From Bifidobacterium tissieri (GTDB taxonomy: Bacteria > Actinomycetota > Actinomycetes > Actinomycetales > Bifidobacteriaceae), in assembly GCF_002259645.1 (NCBI RefSeq), contig NZ_MWWV01000001.1, positions 62,001-126,000 of the forward strand: a DNA stretch of 64,000 nucleotides, written 5' to 3'. A program made the translations under genes and the position numbers. The notes below the pieces were generated by a model that saw only the letters and a program-made list of their open reading frames with translations, was not told the DNA's origin and did no database searches. Shown here in pieces: positions 31,139 to 41,219 of this stretch (its first letter is position 1; the number at the start of each line of letters is the position of its first letter).

Positions 31139-31708
31139 GTGATCGTTGAGATTCTTCTTATTGCCGTTTCCGTATCCATGGACGCGTTCGCCGTCTCCAT
31201 CGGCAAGGGACTGACCGTCAAACACGTCAACGGACGCCAGCGTGCATCGGTGGGATTGTGGTTCGGCGGATTCCAGGCGCTGTTCCCTCTGCTCGGCTAT
31301 TTCGCGGCATCCACGTTCAGCAAGTATGTCACGGCCGTCGACCATTGGATCATCTTTGCGTTGCTCGCGCTGATCGGCGGCAACATGATTCGCGAGGCGT
31401 TTCTGGAGGACGAGGAGAACGAGCACGAGACCGCGGCATTCGATTGGCGTCATATGCTGCCGCTGGCCATCGCCACGAGCATCGACGCGTTCGCCGTGGG
31501 TGTGAGTTTCGCGTTCATGCCGATCAATATTGTGTTCGCCGTGGTCGTGATCGGTGTGACGACCGGCCTGTTCTCGGCCGTCGGCCTGAGCATCGGCAAT
31601 GTGTTCGGTTCCCGTTGGCAGAAGCCGGCGCAGGTGGCCGGCGGTCTGGTGCTCATTCTTATCGGTCTGAAGGTGCTGTTGGAGCATCTCGGCATGCTGC
31701 CGTGGTAA
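31139..31708 (+). CDS. mntP: Putative manganese efflux pump MntP
   Basis: It has 189 residues and a GTG start (31139) with AAAGGAT upstream. Six membrane segments are evident. The two internally related repeats with conserved Asp are seen as SVSMDAFAVSIGKGL (residues about 11-25) and ATSIDAFAVGVSFAF (about 111-125), with GGNMIREAF between. This is the MntP/YebN pattern; homologues export Mn(II). The length is normal. Confidence 0.93.
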   Translation: MIVEILLIAVSVSMDAFAVSIGKGLTVKHVNGRQRASVGLWFGGFQALFPLLGYFAASTFSKYVTAVDHWIIFALLALIGGNMIREAFLEDEENEHETAAFDWRHMLPLAIATSIDAFAVGVSFAFMPINIVFAVVVIGVTTGLFSAVGLSIGNVFGSRWQKPAQVAGGLVLILIGLKVLLEHLGMLPW

Positions 31709-31751
31709 TCATCATGGATCGTCGTGATTACGCGACGATCTTACGCGACTG

Positions 31752-32498
31752 TCACAGCGTCAGATGCGCCACGAACGCGGCCACATACACCACGTATCCC
31801 AGCAGCATGACGGGCATCACGCCCATGCCAAGCCATGAGTAGGGCGACGGCCCGTCGATCTCGTTCCACCAAGATCCGGATGCGATCACCAGCAGCACGC
31901 CCAAGGCGATAAGCGCCACGAGCACCAGCGCCGCCACCCACGCTCCGTCGTCGGGCGCGGACAGCAGATCGTGCATCAGCGAGGGAAGGAACAGCCAGCA
32001 GGACGATCCGAGAGCACATGCGGACACGATCAGTCCCGTCGACATCGACACGATGAGATGACTGCGGTCCTTACGCCACATCTGATGTCCAAACGACACG
32101 ACCACGATCGTCAGAAACGCAAGGATCAGGAACCACGACCATCGTGTGAACGCCTTGTCGGAGACGGGGAAACCGTCCGAGATGTTGAACGCCACGGCGA
32201 CCACGTACACGATCACGGCGAGCGCCCGGGCGAATACCGTCTGGGTGACGCCGTTCGCGAACGGCCATGCAATGACCACGGCCAGTACGGCGAGCGCGGA
32301 CAGTGTTATGGATGCGATCGCGCCGGCCTGGGTGAGTGCGCCGAGGCCGCCGACGAGTCCGATCATCAGTGCGTAGGAGACGACTTGGGTAAGCACCACG
32401 GCAAGCTGTCCGCGTCGGGTCGCCTCCGACTGCATGCCGCGTACGTGCGTGCCGTCCTCTTCGTCGATCTCGCGCTTGTGGATGTCCTGGATGCCCAT
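31752..32498 (-). CDS. Polytopic membrane protein of unknown function, 248 aa
   Basis: The ATG at 32498 is chosen because AGGAGGA precedes it by seven bases; longer starts lack such a site. After a charged N-terminus (HKREIDEEDGTHVRGMQSEATRRG), six or seven hydrophobic segments follow, from VVLTQVVSYALMIGLVGGLGAL to MLLGYVVYVAAFVAHL. There are no transporter motifs that I recognise. Convergent with mntP. Confidence 0.75.
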   Translation of the reverse strand: MGIQDIHKREIDEEDGTHVRGMQSEATRRGQLAVVLTQVVSYALMIGLVGGLGALTQAGAIASITLSALAVLAVVIAWPFANGVTQTVFARALAVIVYVVAVAFNISDGFPVSDKAFTRWSWFLILAFLTIVVVSFGHQMWRKDRSHLIVSMSTGLIVSACALGSSCWLFLPSLMHDLLSAPDDGAWVAALVLVALIALGVLLVIASGSWWNEIDGPSPYSWLGMGVMPVMLLGYVVYVAAFVAHLTL

Positions 32499-32879
32499 GA
32501 ACGCTCCTCCTGCTTCGATGATTCCACTTTTACTATCGTTCATGTTCTCACCACGCCTATCCACAGAATTATTTTGAGGGGATTCGAGTGGCTCGCCGAT
32601 GATTGTCGGTGGTGCCGTGTCAGGCATCATGCTCAAGTCTTAACCGATGGCTTATGCCGTTCCTAGCGGCTTTTTCCTATGCTTTCTTACTACGTTCGTC
32701 GATGGTGTCCCAAATGTTGAACCGCGTTTTCCAATTACGAACTTCTGTCTTATAAAAAGAAGAAAGTTGTTCGATAGCGAAAGTTACGGAATCGCGAGCA
32801 CGCGCGATAACATCCGCTTTGTACAATGAAGGTTGTTGTTGTTCAGGCTCACATCGAAGCCAGGATCGGGGAGAGCACA

Positions 32880-33638
32880 GTGACGGATTTGACATTGATG
32901 ACGATGGCGGAGAATCCCGCTTCCGTACTGCCGTCTCTTGCGCTGTTGTCTCATCGTGTGCGTGTGCTGCCGATGGATGCCGCTTCTCTGGTGAAGATGC
33001 CTGAGAACACGATTCTTTTTCTTGATGCGCGCGACGATCTCGCCACTGCCAAGACCCTGTGTCGTCTGATTCATGCCTCCGGCCTGTCCACGCCGATCGT
33101 GCTGGTACTTACGGAGGGCGGGTTCACCGTGGTCACTTCCCAGTGGGGTGTTTCCGATGTGGTGGTCGCCTCCGCGTCCCCTGCCGAGGTCGAGGCTCGG
33201 TTGCGACTGGTGTCCGAGCGTGGCAATTCGTTCGCGTCGGCGTCTCCCGCGCGTCAGAGCAATGAGCAGCCGCAGGAGGGGCAGATCCGTTCCGGCGATC
33301 TGGTGGTGGATACGAATGGTTATACGGCGTCGCTGCATGGTCATCCCATCGATCTGGCCTACAAGGAGTTCGAGCTGCTGAAGTATCTGGTGCAGCATCC
33401 CGGTCGTGTGTTCACCCGTGCACAGCTGTTGCAGGAGGTGTGGGGGTACGACTACTACGGCGGCACCCGTACCGTTGATGTGCATATTCGTCGTCTGCGC
33501 GCCAAGCTCGGTGGCGAGTATGAGCATCTGATCGGCACTGTGCGTAACGTGGGATATCGTTTCGACCCGCCGGAGGACGACGAGCAGGACGAGAACGCCA
33601 AGGCCGCCGCCGCGGCAGCCACCGCCCATCATGACTGA
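32880..33638 (+). CDS. glnR: GlnR-type orphan response regulator (nitrogen metabolism)
   Basis: It has 252 residues. The GTG at 32880 with GGGAGA upstream gives the N-terminus [18 protein letters not shown], which aligns with actinobacterial GlnR. An ATG 54 bases upstream is less likely. The receiver-like domain has [20 protein letters not shown] and [21 protein letters not shown]. The winged-helix domain has [52 protein letters not shown]. There is no partner kinase gene nearby, as expected for GlnR. Confidence 0.88.
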   Translation: MTDLTLMTMAENPASVLPSLALLSHRVRVLPMDAASLVKMPENTILFLDARDDLATAKTLCRLIHASGLSTPIVLVLTEGGFTVVTSQWGVSDVVVASASPAEVEARLRLVSERGNSFASASPARQSNEQPQEGQIRSGDLVVDTNGYTASLHGHPIDLAYKEFELLKYLVQHPGRVFTRAQLLQEVWGYDYYGGTRTVDVHIRRLRAKLGGEYEHLIGTVRNVGYRFDPPEDDEQDENAKAAAAAATAHHD

Positions 33639-33712
33639 TTCCGTTTCCGCTCCGATCCGTCAGCCCAAAGTCCAAAACTGAACACTCTTACTGTATTCCG
33701 TTAGTGTGATCA

Positions 33713-33774
33713 CCCTACTTTCACTGTGGTGACGTTAGTGTGATCACACTAGTGTCACCACAGTGAAAGTAGGG
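33713..33774. repeat. 62-bp palindrome between glnR and nth
   Basis: Perfect 21-bp arms (33713-33733 and 33754-33774; CCCTACTTTCACTGTGG with its complement) surround a loop that is itself the palindrome AGTGTGATCACACT. A further copy of GTTAGTGTGATCAC lies just upstream (about 33700). No T-run follows. Confidence 0.88.
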
Positions 33775-33805
33775 AAGGTCAGGGCGTTCGGATAAACCGG
33801 ATCGT

Positions 33806-34468
33806 ATGGCACGAGAGACGAAAACCGCGCGCGTTCGGCGTATGCACGACGAATACCGTATTCTGTGCAATATGATTCCCGAGGCCGTGTGCGCGTTGCA
33901 TTTCTCCAATCCTCTGGAGCTGCTTGTGGCCACCGTGCTCAGTGCGCAGACCACCGACAAGCGGGTCAATTCCGTCACCGGCGAACTGTTCGCAACCTAC
34001 CCCGACGCCGAGGATTACGCCAATGCGAACATCGAGGACATCGAACGTATCATCCGACCGCTCGGCTTCTACCATGCCAAGGCCAAGCATCTGATCGGGC
34101 TCGGTCAGGCGTTGTCCGAACGTTTCGATTCGGAAGTGCCGCACACCATGGAGGAACTCGTCACGCTGCCCGGCGTGGGTCGCAAGACCGCGAACGTGGT
34201 GCTCGGCAATGCGTTCGGCATTCCCGGCTTCCCCGTGGATACGCATGTGACGCGTGTGACCGGACGGTTGCGTTGGAGGACCGACTGGAACACCAGACAT
34301 CCGGATCCGGTGAAGATAGAAAAGGCGATCTGCGCCTGTTTCCCGCCGGAGGAGTGGACGAATCTCAGCCATCGGCTGATTCTGTTCGGCCGGGCCACAT
34401 GTCACGCCCGCAAACCCGACTGCGCCAACTGCCCCCTGGCCGACACCTGCCCATCGGTGTCCATCTGA
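33806..34468 (+). CDS. nth: Endonuclease III (DNA glycosylase/AP lyase)
   Basis: It removes oxidised pyrimidines in base-excision repair. It has 220 residues. The helix-hairpin-helix LPGVGRKTANVVLG holds the catalytic Lys, and VDTHVTRV holds the catalytic Asp. The [4Fe-4S] cluster cysteines are in ATCHARKPDCANCPLADTC (Cx6Cx2Cx5C). The length is normal. Confidence 0.96.
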   Translation: MARETKTARVRRMHDEYRILCNMIPEAVCALHFSNPLELLVATVLSAQTTDKRVNSVTGELFATYPDAEDYANANIEDIERIIRPLGFYHAKAKHLIGLGQALSERFDSEVPHTMEELVTLPGVGRKTANVVLGNAFGIPGFPVDTHVTRVTGRLRWRTDWNTRHPDPVKIEKAICACFPPEEWTNLSHRLILFGRATCHARKPDCANCPLADTCPSVSI

Positions 34469-34501
34469 GCTCACGGCCCGGCACCGAGTATGCTCGTAAG
34501 C

Positions 34502-36142
34502 ATGCGCAGAGCACAGTCGGACCAACACAATACAGCGCCAAGGGCATTCCCCCCAGTCGAAACCCCGTCGTCCCAGGAGCCGAAGCCGCTTTCCCGGCGC
34601 GCACGTCGTGAGTCGGCGCACGCATTGGCCACCGGCGGCGTCAAATCGATTATCGTCTTCCTCGTGGCGCTGTTGGTATTCGGTTGCGGCGGTTACGCGG
34701 CATATTCAATGATCGTGAACCGCTCCGCGCCCAGTCTGCCGATTCCCGGATCGGCACCCGGCGGATCGATCACGATCGGCCTGGCCTCCGCGCCCGACTC
34801 ACTCGACATCCGCAAGCAGACCGGCGACGCCGTCGCGCAGGCGCTGCTCGGCAACGTCTACGAAACGGTCACCAAACGCGGCGAGGACAATACCGCCCAG
34901 CCCGGCATCGCCAAATCGTGGGACGTGTCGGACGACGGATTGTCGTACACCTTCCACATCGCCGACGGCATCACGTTCTCCAACGGCGACCAGCTCAACG
35001 CCGACGACGTGGTCTATTCACTGCAGCAGACGCTGCAGAAGCAGTATGTGGGATACGAGGATCTGGCCGGACTGGCGTCGGTGAAGGCGACCGGTAGCTC
35101 CACGGTGGTCATCAAGCTCTCCTCCCCCATGCCCGACCTGCCGTGGGTGCTGTCCGGCCGCGCGGGCATCGTGTACGACGAAACCGCGAAGGTCAACTAC
35201 ATGACCGGCGCGATCGGCTCCGGACCGTTCCTCGTGGAATCCTGGAAGAAGGGCGATCCGATCACACTCAAGGCCAATACCGCATACTGGGGAACCAAGG
35301 CGAAGATCGGCACGGTGACGCTGCGCTACTACACCGATGCCGGCAAGGCCGCCGATGATCTCAAGTCCGGCGACATCCAGGCCATCATGCCCACGGACGT
35401 GGCCAATGCGAACGCGCTCAAGACGCAGGACACCATCACCGTGGCGCAGACCGACAGCACCCGCAAGGTGGTGCTCGGATTCAACAGCTCCGCCGACTCC
35501 CTGTTCTCCGACGCCCGCGTGCGGCAGAGCGCGCGCATGGCCATCGACAAGAACGCGATTGTACAGGCCAACGGCGCCGCGGAACGACTCGGCGGACCGA
35601 TCCCCAAACTCGACCCGGGATACGAGGACCTGACCGGCCTGTATCCGCTCGATCAGGCCAAGGCCAAAAGCCTGGTCAGCTACTTCCGTCTACGCACGAT
35701 GAAGCTCGTCTACCCGTCATCCCTGGGCGAGCAGATCGGCCAGACAGTGAAGGACAATCTCGCGGCGGCGGGCATTCCCATCGAGGTCAGCATGGTCGAC
35801 GATGCCACCTGGCAGCAGACCGTGGTGCAGGACAAGCAGTTCGATCTGACCATCTACACCATGAACGACAGTCATGACGCCGGTGACTTCGTGGCGCGCG
35901 ACAACTTCCTGCAGTACACCAACGCGGAGGTGGAGAACCTGTACGCGCAGACCAGAGCCGCCACGACCGACGACGACTACGCGAACCGGCTCAAGGAATA
36001 CGCGCACAAGCTCAGCGAGGACTCCCCCGCCGACTGGCTGTATGTGGAACGCCCGTGGGTGGCCTACAAGTCCACCGTCAAGGGGCTGCCCACCGCCATG
36101 GTCGACTGCTATCTGCCACTGGCCGGAGTCACGATCGAATAA
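34502..36142 (+). CDS. Extracellular solute-binding protein, family 5 (oligopeptide-type)
   Basis: It has 546 residues. A cytoplasmic Arg-rich N-terminus precedes a membrane segment (IIVFLVALLVFGCGGYAAYS) whose VFGC could serve as an imperfect lipobox. The binding domain starts GGSITIGLASAPDSLD and contains FSNGDQLNADDVVYSLQQTL. TATGCT sits seven bases before the ATG at 34502 with no Shine-Dalgarno sequence, suggesting leaderless translation; an ATG at 34490 overlaps that -10. Permease genes are absent nearby, so its partners are elsewhere. Confidence 0.85.
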   Translation: MRRAQSDQHNTAPRAFPPVETPSSQEPKPLSRRARRESAHALATGGVKSIIVFLVALLVFGCGGYAAYSMIVNRSAPSLPIPGSAPGGSITIGLASAPDSLDIRKQTGDAVAQALLGNVYETVTKRGEDNTAQPGIAKSWDVSDDGLSYTFHIADGITFSNGDQLNADDVVYSLQQTLQKQYVGYEDLAGLASVKATGSSTVVIKLSSPMPDLPWVLSGRAGIVYDETAKVNYMTGAIGSGPFLVESWKKGDPITLKANTAYWGTKAKIGTVTLRYYTDAGKAADDLKSGDIQAIMPTDVANANALKTQDTITVAQTDSTRKVVLGFNSSADSLFSDARVRQSARMAIDKNAIVQANGAAERLGGPIPKLDPGYEDLTGLYPLDQAKAKSLVSYFRLRTMKLVYPSSLGEQIGQTVKDNLAAAGIPIEVSMVDDATWQQTVVQDKQFDLTIYTMNDSHDAGDFVARDNFLQYTNAEVENLYAQTRAATTDDDYANRLKEYAHKLSEDSPADWLYVERPWVAYKSTVKGLPTAMVDCYLPLAGVTIE

Positions 36143-36160
36143 CGCGAATACGGAACGCAC

Positions 36161-36199
36161 GTGGATTGATCGAGAGCCGATCATCTCCGATCAATCCAC
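36161..36199 (+). terminator. Hairpin after the solute-binding protein gene
   Basis: 12-bp arms GTGGATTGATCG / CGATCAATCCAC; only a short T-run follows, so termination is uncertain. Confidence 0.45.
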
Positions 36200-36238
36200 G
36201 ATCAATCCTTGTCACACAGCGTTTCTAAACTGGCCCGT

Positions 36239-38983
36239 ATGACTGATAATGCTGAAGGCGCCATCAGCGCGCATCTTACCGCCCTGCCCGACCGTGTGGG
36301 CGTGGACGGTCTCGAAGACAAGTGGATGAAGGCGTGGAACGACGCCCAGACCTACAAGTTCGGTAACACCCGCGACCGCAAGGCCGTCTACTCCATCGAC
36401 ACCCCGCCGCCCACCGTCTCCGGCCATCTGCATGTGGGCCATGTGTTCTCCTACACCCATACCGACGTCATCGCCCGCTACAAGCGCATGCGCGGCTTCG
36501 ACGTGTTCTACCCGATGGGCTGGGACGACAACGGTCTGCCCACCGAGCGTCGTGTGCAGAACTACTTCGGCGTGCGCGTGGACACGTCGCTGAAGTACGA
36601 TCCCGATTTCAAGCCGCCGTTCGAAGGCACCGAGGGCAAGAAGATCCAGGCCAAGGATCAGGTGCCCTGCTCCCGTCAGAACTTCATCGAGCTGTGCGAG
36701 CGCCTCATCACCGAGGACGAGAAGCAGTTCCAGGATCTGTGGAGCACGCTCGGCCTGTCCGTGGACTGGTCGCAGACCTACCACACGATCGGCGAGCACC
36801 CGCGCCGCGTGGCCCAGAAGGCGTTCCTGCGCAATCTTGCCCGTGGTGAGGCCTACCAGAAGGACGCCCCCGGCCTGTGGGACGTGACCTTCCAGACCGC
36901 CGTGGCCCAGGCCGAACTGGAAAGCCGTGAATACGACGGCTTCTACCACAAGATCGCCTTCCGTTTCGAGGACGGCACCCCGATCTACATCGAGACCACC
37001 CGTCCCGAGCTGCTGCCCGCCTGCGGTGCCCTGATCGCGCACCCGGACGACGAGCGCTACAAGCAGTACTTCGGCCAGTACGTGTACTCCCCGCTGTTCA
37101 AGGTCAAGGTGCCGATCCTGGCGCACAAGGCCGCCGAAATGGACAAGGGCGCCGGCATCGCCATGTGCTGCACGTTCGGTGATGTGACCGACGTCGAGTG
37201 GTGGCGCGACCTGAGCCTGCCCACCCGTTCGATCATCCAGCGCAACGGCCGTATCGTGATGAGCGTGCCGGACTGGATCGACGACGAGAACGGCAAGGCC
37301 ATCTTCGAGGAGATCGAGGGCAAGACCACGTTCTCCGCCCGCAAGATCATCGTCGACCACCTGCGTGAGTCCGGCGACATGGACGGCGAGCCGAAGCCCA
37401 CCAAGCGTATGACGAACTTCTACGAGAAGGGCGACAAGCCGCTCGAGATCGTCACCTCCCGCCAGTGGTACCTGAAGAACGGCGGCACCGACGAGAAGCT
37501 CAACGCCGAACTCATCGAGCGCGGCAACGAGCTCAAGTTCCACCCCGACTTCATGCACGTGCGCTACGACAACTGGGTGCACGGCCTGAACGGCGACTGG
37601 CTGATCTCCCGTCAGCGCTTCTTCGGTGTGCCGTTCCCGCTGTGGTACCCGGTGAAGGATGATGGCTCCGCCGACTACGAGCATCCGATCACGCCGAGCG
37701 AGGACATTCTGCCGATCGATCCGACCACTGATGTGCCCGCCGGCTACACCGAGGATCAGCGTGACGTGCCCGGTGGCTTCACCGCCGAGAACGACATCAT
37801 GGATACGTGGGCGACGTCGTCGCTCACCCCGCAGATCGTGACCCGCTGGGAGGAGCCCGGCGAGGAGAACAAGGCGATTCACGCCGCCACGTTCCCGATG
37901 GATCTGCGCCCGCAGGGTCAGGACATCATCCGCACCTGGCTGTTCAGCACCGTGGACCGCGCGCATCTGGAGAACCACTGCCTGCCGTGGAAGAATGCCG
38001 CGCTCTCCGGCTGGATCCTCGACCCGGATCACAAGAAGATGTCGAAGTCCAAGGGCAACGTGGTGGTTCCGAACGAGCCGCTGAAGAAGTTCGGCGCGGA
38101 CGCCGTGCGCTACTGGGCCGCCGCCGCCCGCCTGGGCCTTGACGCCACGTACGACGAGGGCCAGATGAAGATCGGCCGCCGTCTGGCGATCAAGCTGCTC
38201 AACGCCACCAAGTTCGCGCTGGCGATCGGTCGTGAGGACGAGAACCACCACGTGGGCGCTCCCGCTGAGGCCACGTGGAACCCGACCGACGTGACCGAGC
38301 CGCTGGACCGCGCCGCCATGGCCAAGATGGCGTACGTGGTGCGCACCGCCACTGAGGCGATGGAATCCTACGAGCACTCCAAGGCTCTGGAGGTCATCGA
38401 AAGCTACTTCTGGCAGTTCTGCGACGACTACATCGAGCTGGTGAAGAACCGCGCCTACGGCACGCCGGATGAGCATGGCCGCACGCCTAGCGAGGCCGCT
38501 GTGCTGTCCGCGCGCACCGCGCTGGGTCTGGGGCTGGACGCGTTCGCCCGCCTGCTGGCCCCGTACCTGCCGTACGCCACGGAAGAGGTGTGGCACTGGA
38601 TGCACGACGGCGAGGGCTCCGTGCACCGCGCCGCATGGCCGACGCCGGAACCGTATGTGATCGCCGCCTCCGGCGTCTCCCCCGAGACGCTGGCATGGGC
38701 CGGTCGTGCCGTGGAGCAGCTGCGCAAGATCAAGTCCGAGGCCAAGGTCTCCATGAAGACCCCGATCCTGTCCGTGGCGTTGTCCGCCGCCGCTGACGGT
38801 GTGAACGCGATCCGTTCCGCCATCGACGACATCGCGCAGGCCGGTCGTGTGGTCGGCAAGTTCGATCTGGTTGAGAAGCACGCCGAGGAGGCCGCCGCCT
38901 CCGATGACGGCTCCAACGAGACCGTGATCATCGCCGCCAGCGAGCTGGGCGAGCCCCCGGCCAAGAAGCCGAAGAACAAGTGA
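36239..38983 (+). CDS. valS: Valyl-tRNA synthetase
   Basis: It has 914 residues. The class I signature HLHVGH follows DTPPPTVSG, and KMSKS is in DPDHKKMSKSKGNVV. The editing domain and the C-terminal anticodon-binding domain are present by length and order. The C-terminus is short, without the long coiled-coil of some ValS. TAAACT lies seven bases before the ATG at 36239 and there is no Shine-Dalgarno sequence, so it is likely leaderless. I see no T-box in the short upstream gap. Confidence 0.96.
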   Translation: MTDNAEGAISAHLTALPDRVGVDGLEDKWMKAWNDAQTYKFGNTRDRKAVYSIDTPPPTVSGHLHVGHVFSYTHTDVIARYKRMRGFDVFYPMGWDDNGLPTERRVQNYFGVRVDTSLKYDPDFKPPFEGTEGKKIQAKDQVPCSRQNFIELCERLITEDEKQFQDLWSTLGLSVDWSQTYHTIGEHPRRVAQKAFLRNLARGEAYQKDAPGLWDVTFQTAVAQAELESREYDGFYHKIAFRFEDGTPIYIETTRPELLPACGALIAHPDDERYKQYFGQYVYSPLFKVKVPILAHKAAEMDKGAGIAMCCTFGDVTDVEWWRDLSLPTRSIIQRNGRIVMSVPDWIDDENGKAIFEEIEGKTTFSARKIIVDHLRESGDMDGEPKPTKRMTNFYEKGDKPLEIVTSRQWYLKNGGTDEKLNAELIERGNELKFHPDFMHVRYDNWVHGLNGDWLISRQRFFGVPFPLWYPVKDDGSADYEHPITPSEDILPIDPTTDVPAGYTEDQRDVPGGFTAENDIMDTWATSSLTPQIVTRWEEPGEENKAIHAATFPMDLRPQGQDIIRTWLFSTVDRAHLENHCLPWKNAALSGWILDPDHKKMSKSKGNVVVPNEPLKKFGADAVRYWAAAARLGLDATYDEGQMKIGRRLAIKLLNATKFALAIGREDENHHVGAPAEATWNPTDVTEPLDRAAMAKMAYVVRTATEAMESYEHSKALEVIESYFWQFCDDYIELVKNRAYGTPDEHGRTPSEAAVLSARTALGLGLDAFARLLAPYLPYATEEVWHWMHDGEGSVHRAAWPTPEPYVIAASGVSPETLAWAGRAVEQLRKIKSEAKVSMKTPILSVALSAAADGVNAIRSAIDDIAQAGRVVGKFDLVEKHAEEAAASDDGSNETVIIAASELGEPPAKKPKNK

Positions 38984-39060
38984 ATCGCCGCAAGGTAATT
39001 CACGACGATGCAAACGGGCCGGCCTGACCATCTGAGCCGGCTCGCCGCAAACACGCAAAC

Positions 39061-39107
39061 AAATAGTGGGTGTATCCATCCTTCACCGATGGATACACCC
39101 ACTATTT
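39061..39107. terminator. Bidirectional terminator between valS and a convergent gene
   Basis: A 20-bp perfect stem (AAATAGTGGGTGTATCCATC with complement) and a 7-base loop, A/T-rich at both ends. Confidence 0.92.
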
Positions 39108-39154
39108 GTTATGCAGGTATGAGCTCCAAAGCCACAGCCAGCGCTCGCTGATTC

Positions 39155-41002
39155 TCACCGACCGGTTTGCCCTGATTCCGTCCAGCCGAGCGGAGTCTGG
39201 TCCACGGTCAGGTCGGTGACGGCCTTTGCGGAAGTGGTCACGTCGAACGTGTAGGTCACGGTCTGACCGGGGGCGAGGCTGGCTACATTGGCGTAGATCC
39301 TCTTGCCGTTCAACGTTTCCCGACGCGCTTCCGTCACACTGCCGGTGGAGCCGGACGCGACCGTCGGTTCGGTCATGCCGCCGCCGGACGGAGCGGCAAA
39401 CAGCATCTTCTCGATGCCGTAGGTCTTGGGCTGGCCGGCCTGGCTGATGCCGATGATGTAGTCCGGCAAGCCGGCCGCCTGGGACTCGTCCAGCGTATTG
39501 GTCAGTGTGTAGGTCACATGATAGGTACGCGACCCGTCATCATTCCGGGACGCCAACGTCACGTTCGACGTGCGATGGATGTACCAGTCCATCTTCGAGG
39601 AATTCTGCTGGTTCGTGTACACGCCCACCTGCGGATGCTCCTCATCGTCAGGCATCGACGCGGTGAATCCGGCTGCGCTGATCTCCTGCTCCACCTCGTC
39701 ATCAAACGCATACAGTGAAAGATGCCGGCCATTCGCCATGTCTCCCATGATCTGCGACACCTTCACCAGCCGTCCCACGCTCATGTTGGAGAACATGCTG
39801 CCCACGGCCTGTTCGGCCACCTGTGCGAAGAACGCGTCCTGCTGCTCCTGCGGATATTTGGTATACGCCGTATTGAGCAGGAATTCGGCGGTGTTGTCGC
39901 CGGTCAGCACCGTGCCATCGGACAATGTGACGTTGCCGGTGATGCCGATCAGCTTCTGCAGGAACACCGGGTCCACCATGATCACGCCATCCAGATTCGT
40001 GGAACCGCCCCACGGCGTGCGCTGCCAGATCTCGCGCATACCTTCGGCGCTACGTGACGTGTCCGGATAGACGGCCAGATCACGGATGTCGAACGACATC
40101 TGCAAAGGTCCCCACTCATTGAAGATTCGTTTCTCATCGTCGGTCGGCGTGCTCGCACCATAGGCGACATAGTCCGCGTCGGCGCGGAAATCACCAATGC
40201 TGATGCTGCCGTCGTCCGTCGTAACCACGCCAACCGATCCAACCAGACCGCCGGATGAACGTGCCTCCGACGTGGTCATCGCCATCAGCGCGTAGGTGCG
40301 GGGCTGATCCGAGCCAAGAAAGTCAGGCAGCATCCGGAACGCATTGGACATGCTGTCCACCGTGCCGGCCACGGCATTCAGCTGCTTGCCGCTGGTCTCA
40401 TAGGCGTCCTTCACGACGCTGGTATGAGCGCCCGGCAGATTCCGGTATTCACGCACCTGCTGCTGCACCGTGGCATCAATATCGGCGATCTCATCACGAT
40501 GGTCGAGCAACGGCTGCAGATTGAACCGACCGTCCGACGTGCTCAGCTGGCCACCCTGCATCGATGTCATCACATCGATGAACTTGGGAAGGGGATCGTT
40601 GACCAACGTGTTCGTCACCGCCGTCATGCCTTGCACGGTGGTGACATCGTCGCCGATCATCGGAATGCGCGACGCGATATTCCACAACGTGCCATGGGTG
40701 ATGTCGTTCGCCGCGTTGGTCTCCTGCTTCGCCTCATTGAGTCGTTGGCGAAGATCGGCGGATGCGCCGGCGACATTCGTGGATTGCGTATCCGTGCCCA
40801 GACTCATCACAGAGGATAATGTTGAAATGGCCTTCTGCTCGTGCGACTGCACCCGCTTGGCATCGGAGTACAGCTTCATACCGCACACGCCGGCGGCAAC
40901 GACGATCATCAGCAACATCAGTGCCACCACTGCGATCCATCGGCCGAAATGATGTCGTTTCGGCTTATACGATGGCGTATATCCCGCACTTTCTGTTCGC
41001 AT
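39155..41002 (-). CDS. DUF4012 membrane-anchored extracellular protein
   Basis: It has 615 residues. The ATG at 41002 has AAGGA upstream; a GTG 66 bases further upstream is possible. A basic N-terminus and one membrane segment (WIAVVALMLLMIVVAAGVCG) are followed by a long extracellular region. The DUF4012 segments are visible: RTYALMAMTTSEARSSGGLVGSVGVV, then GVIMVDPVFLQKLIGITGNV and NTAEFLLNTAYTKYPQEQQD. DUF4012 proteins occur in actinobacterial envelope and glycan loci; the biochemical role is not established. Confidence 0.85.
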   Translation of the reverse strand: MRTESAGYTPSYKPKRHHFGRWIAVVALMLLMIVVAAGVCGMKLYSDAKRVQSHEQKAISTLSSVMSLGTDTQSTNVAGASADLRQRLNEAKQETNAANDITHGTLWNIASRIPMIGDDVTTVQGMTAVTNTLVNDPLPKFIDVMTSMQGGQLSTSDGRFNLQPLLDHRDEIADIDATVQQQVREYRNLPGAHTSVVKDAYETSGKQLNAVAGTVDSMSNAFRMLPDFLGSDQPRTYALMAMTTSEARSSGGLVGSVGVVTTDDGSISIGDFRADADYVAYGASTPTDDEKRIFNEWGPLQMSFDIRDLAVYPDTSRSAEGMREIWQRTPWGGSTNLDGVIMVDPVFLQKLIGITGNVTLSDGTVLTGDNTAEFLLNTAYTKYPQEQQDAFFAQVAEQAVGSMFSNMSVGRLVKVSQIMGDMANGRHLSLYAFDDEVEQEISAAGFTASMPDDEEHPQVGVYTNQQNSSKMDWYIHRTSNVTLASRNDDGSRTYHVTYTLTNTLDESQAAGLPDYIIGISQAGQPKTYGIEKMLFAAPSGGGMTEPTVASGSTGSVTEARRETLNGKRIYANVASLAPGQTVTYTFDVTTSAKAVTDLTVDQTPLGWTESGQTGR

Positions 41003-41219
41003 GTCGTCCTTCGCCGTAAATTGACTAGCCGCATATTGCCCCTCCCCAAGAATGGGGGCACTAAACACGATATTGTACTGTCATCGAATCCGTTGCGACA
41101 TGCGGGGAACGTCGCTCACCGAACGGTTGCGTGATCGTTCATGTTTTCGCATTGCTCGCGTTACTCTTAGTAGTGTTTCCAGACCTCGCGACGATCACCG
41201 TCATCGCGGCCGTCACGCG

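Noticed and set aside
36212-39079. 955-residue leftward frame opposite valS
   Set aside because: Antisense artefact of GC codon bias; valS has full class I synthetase motifs.
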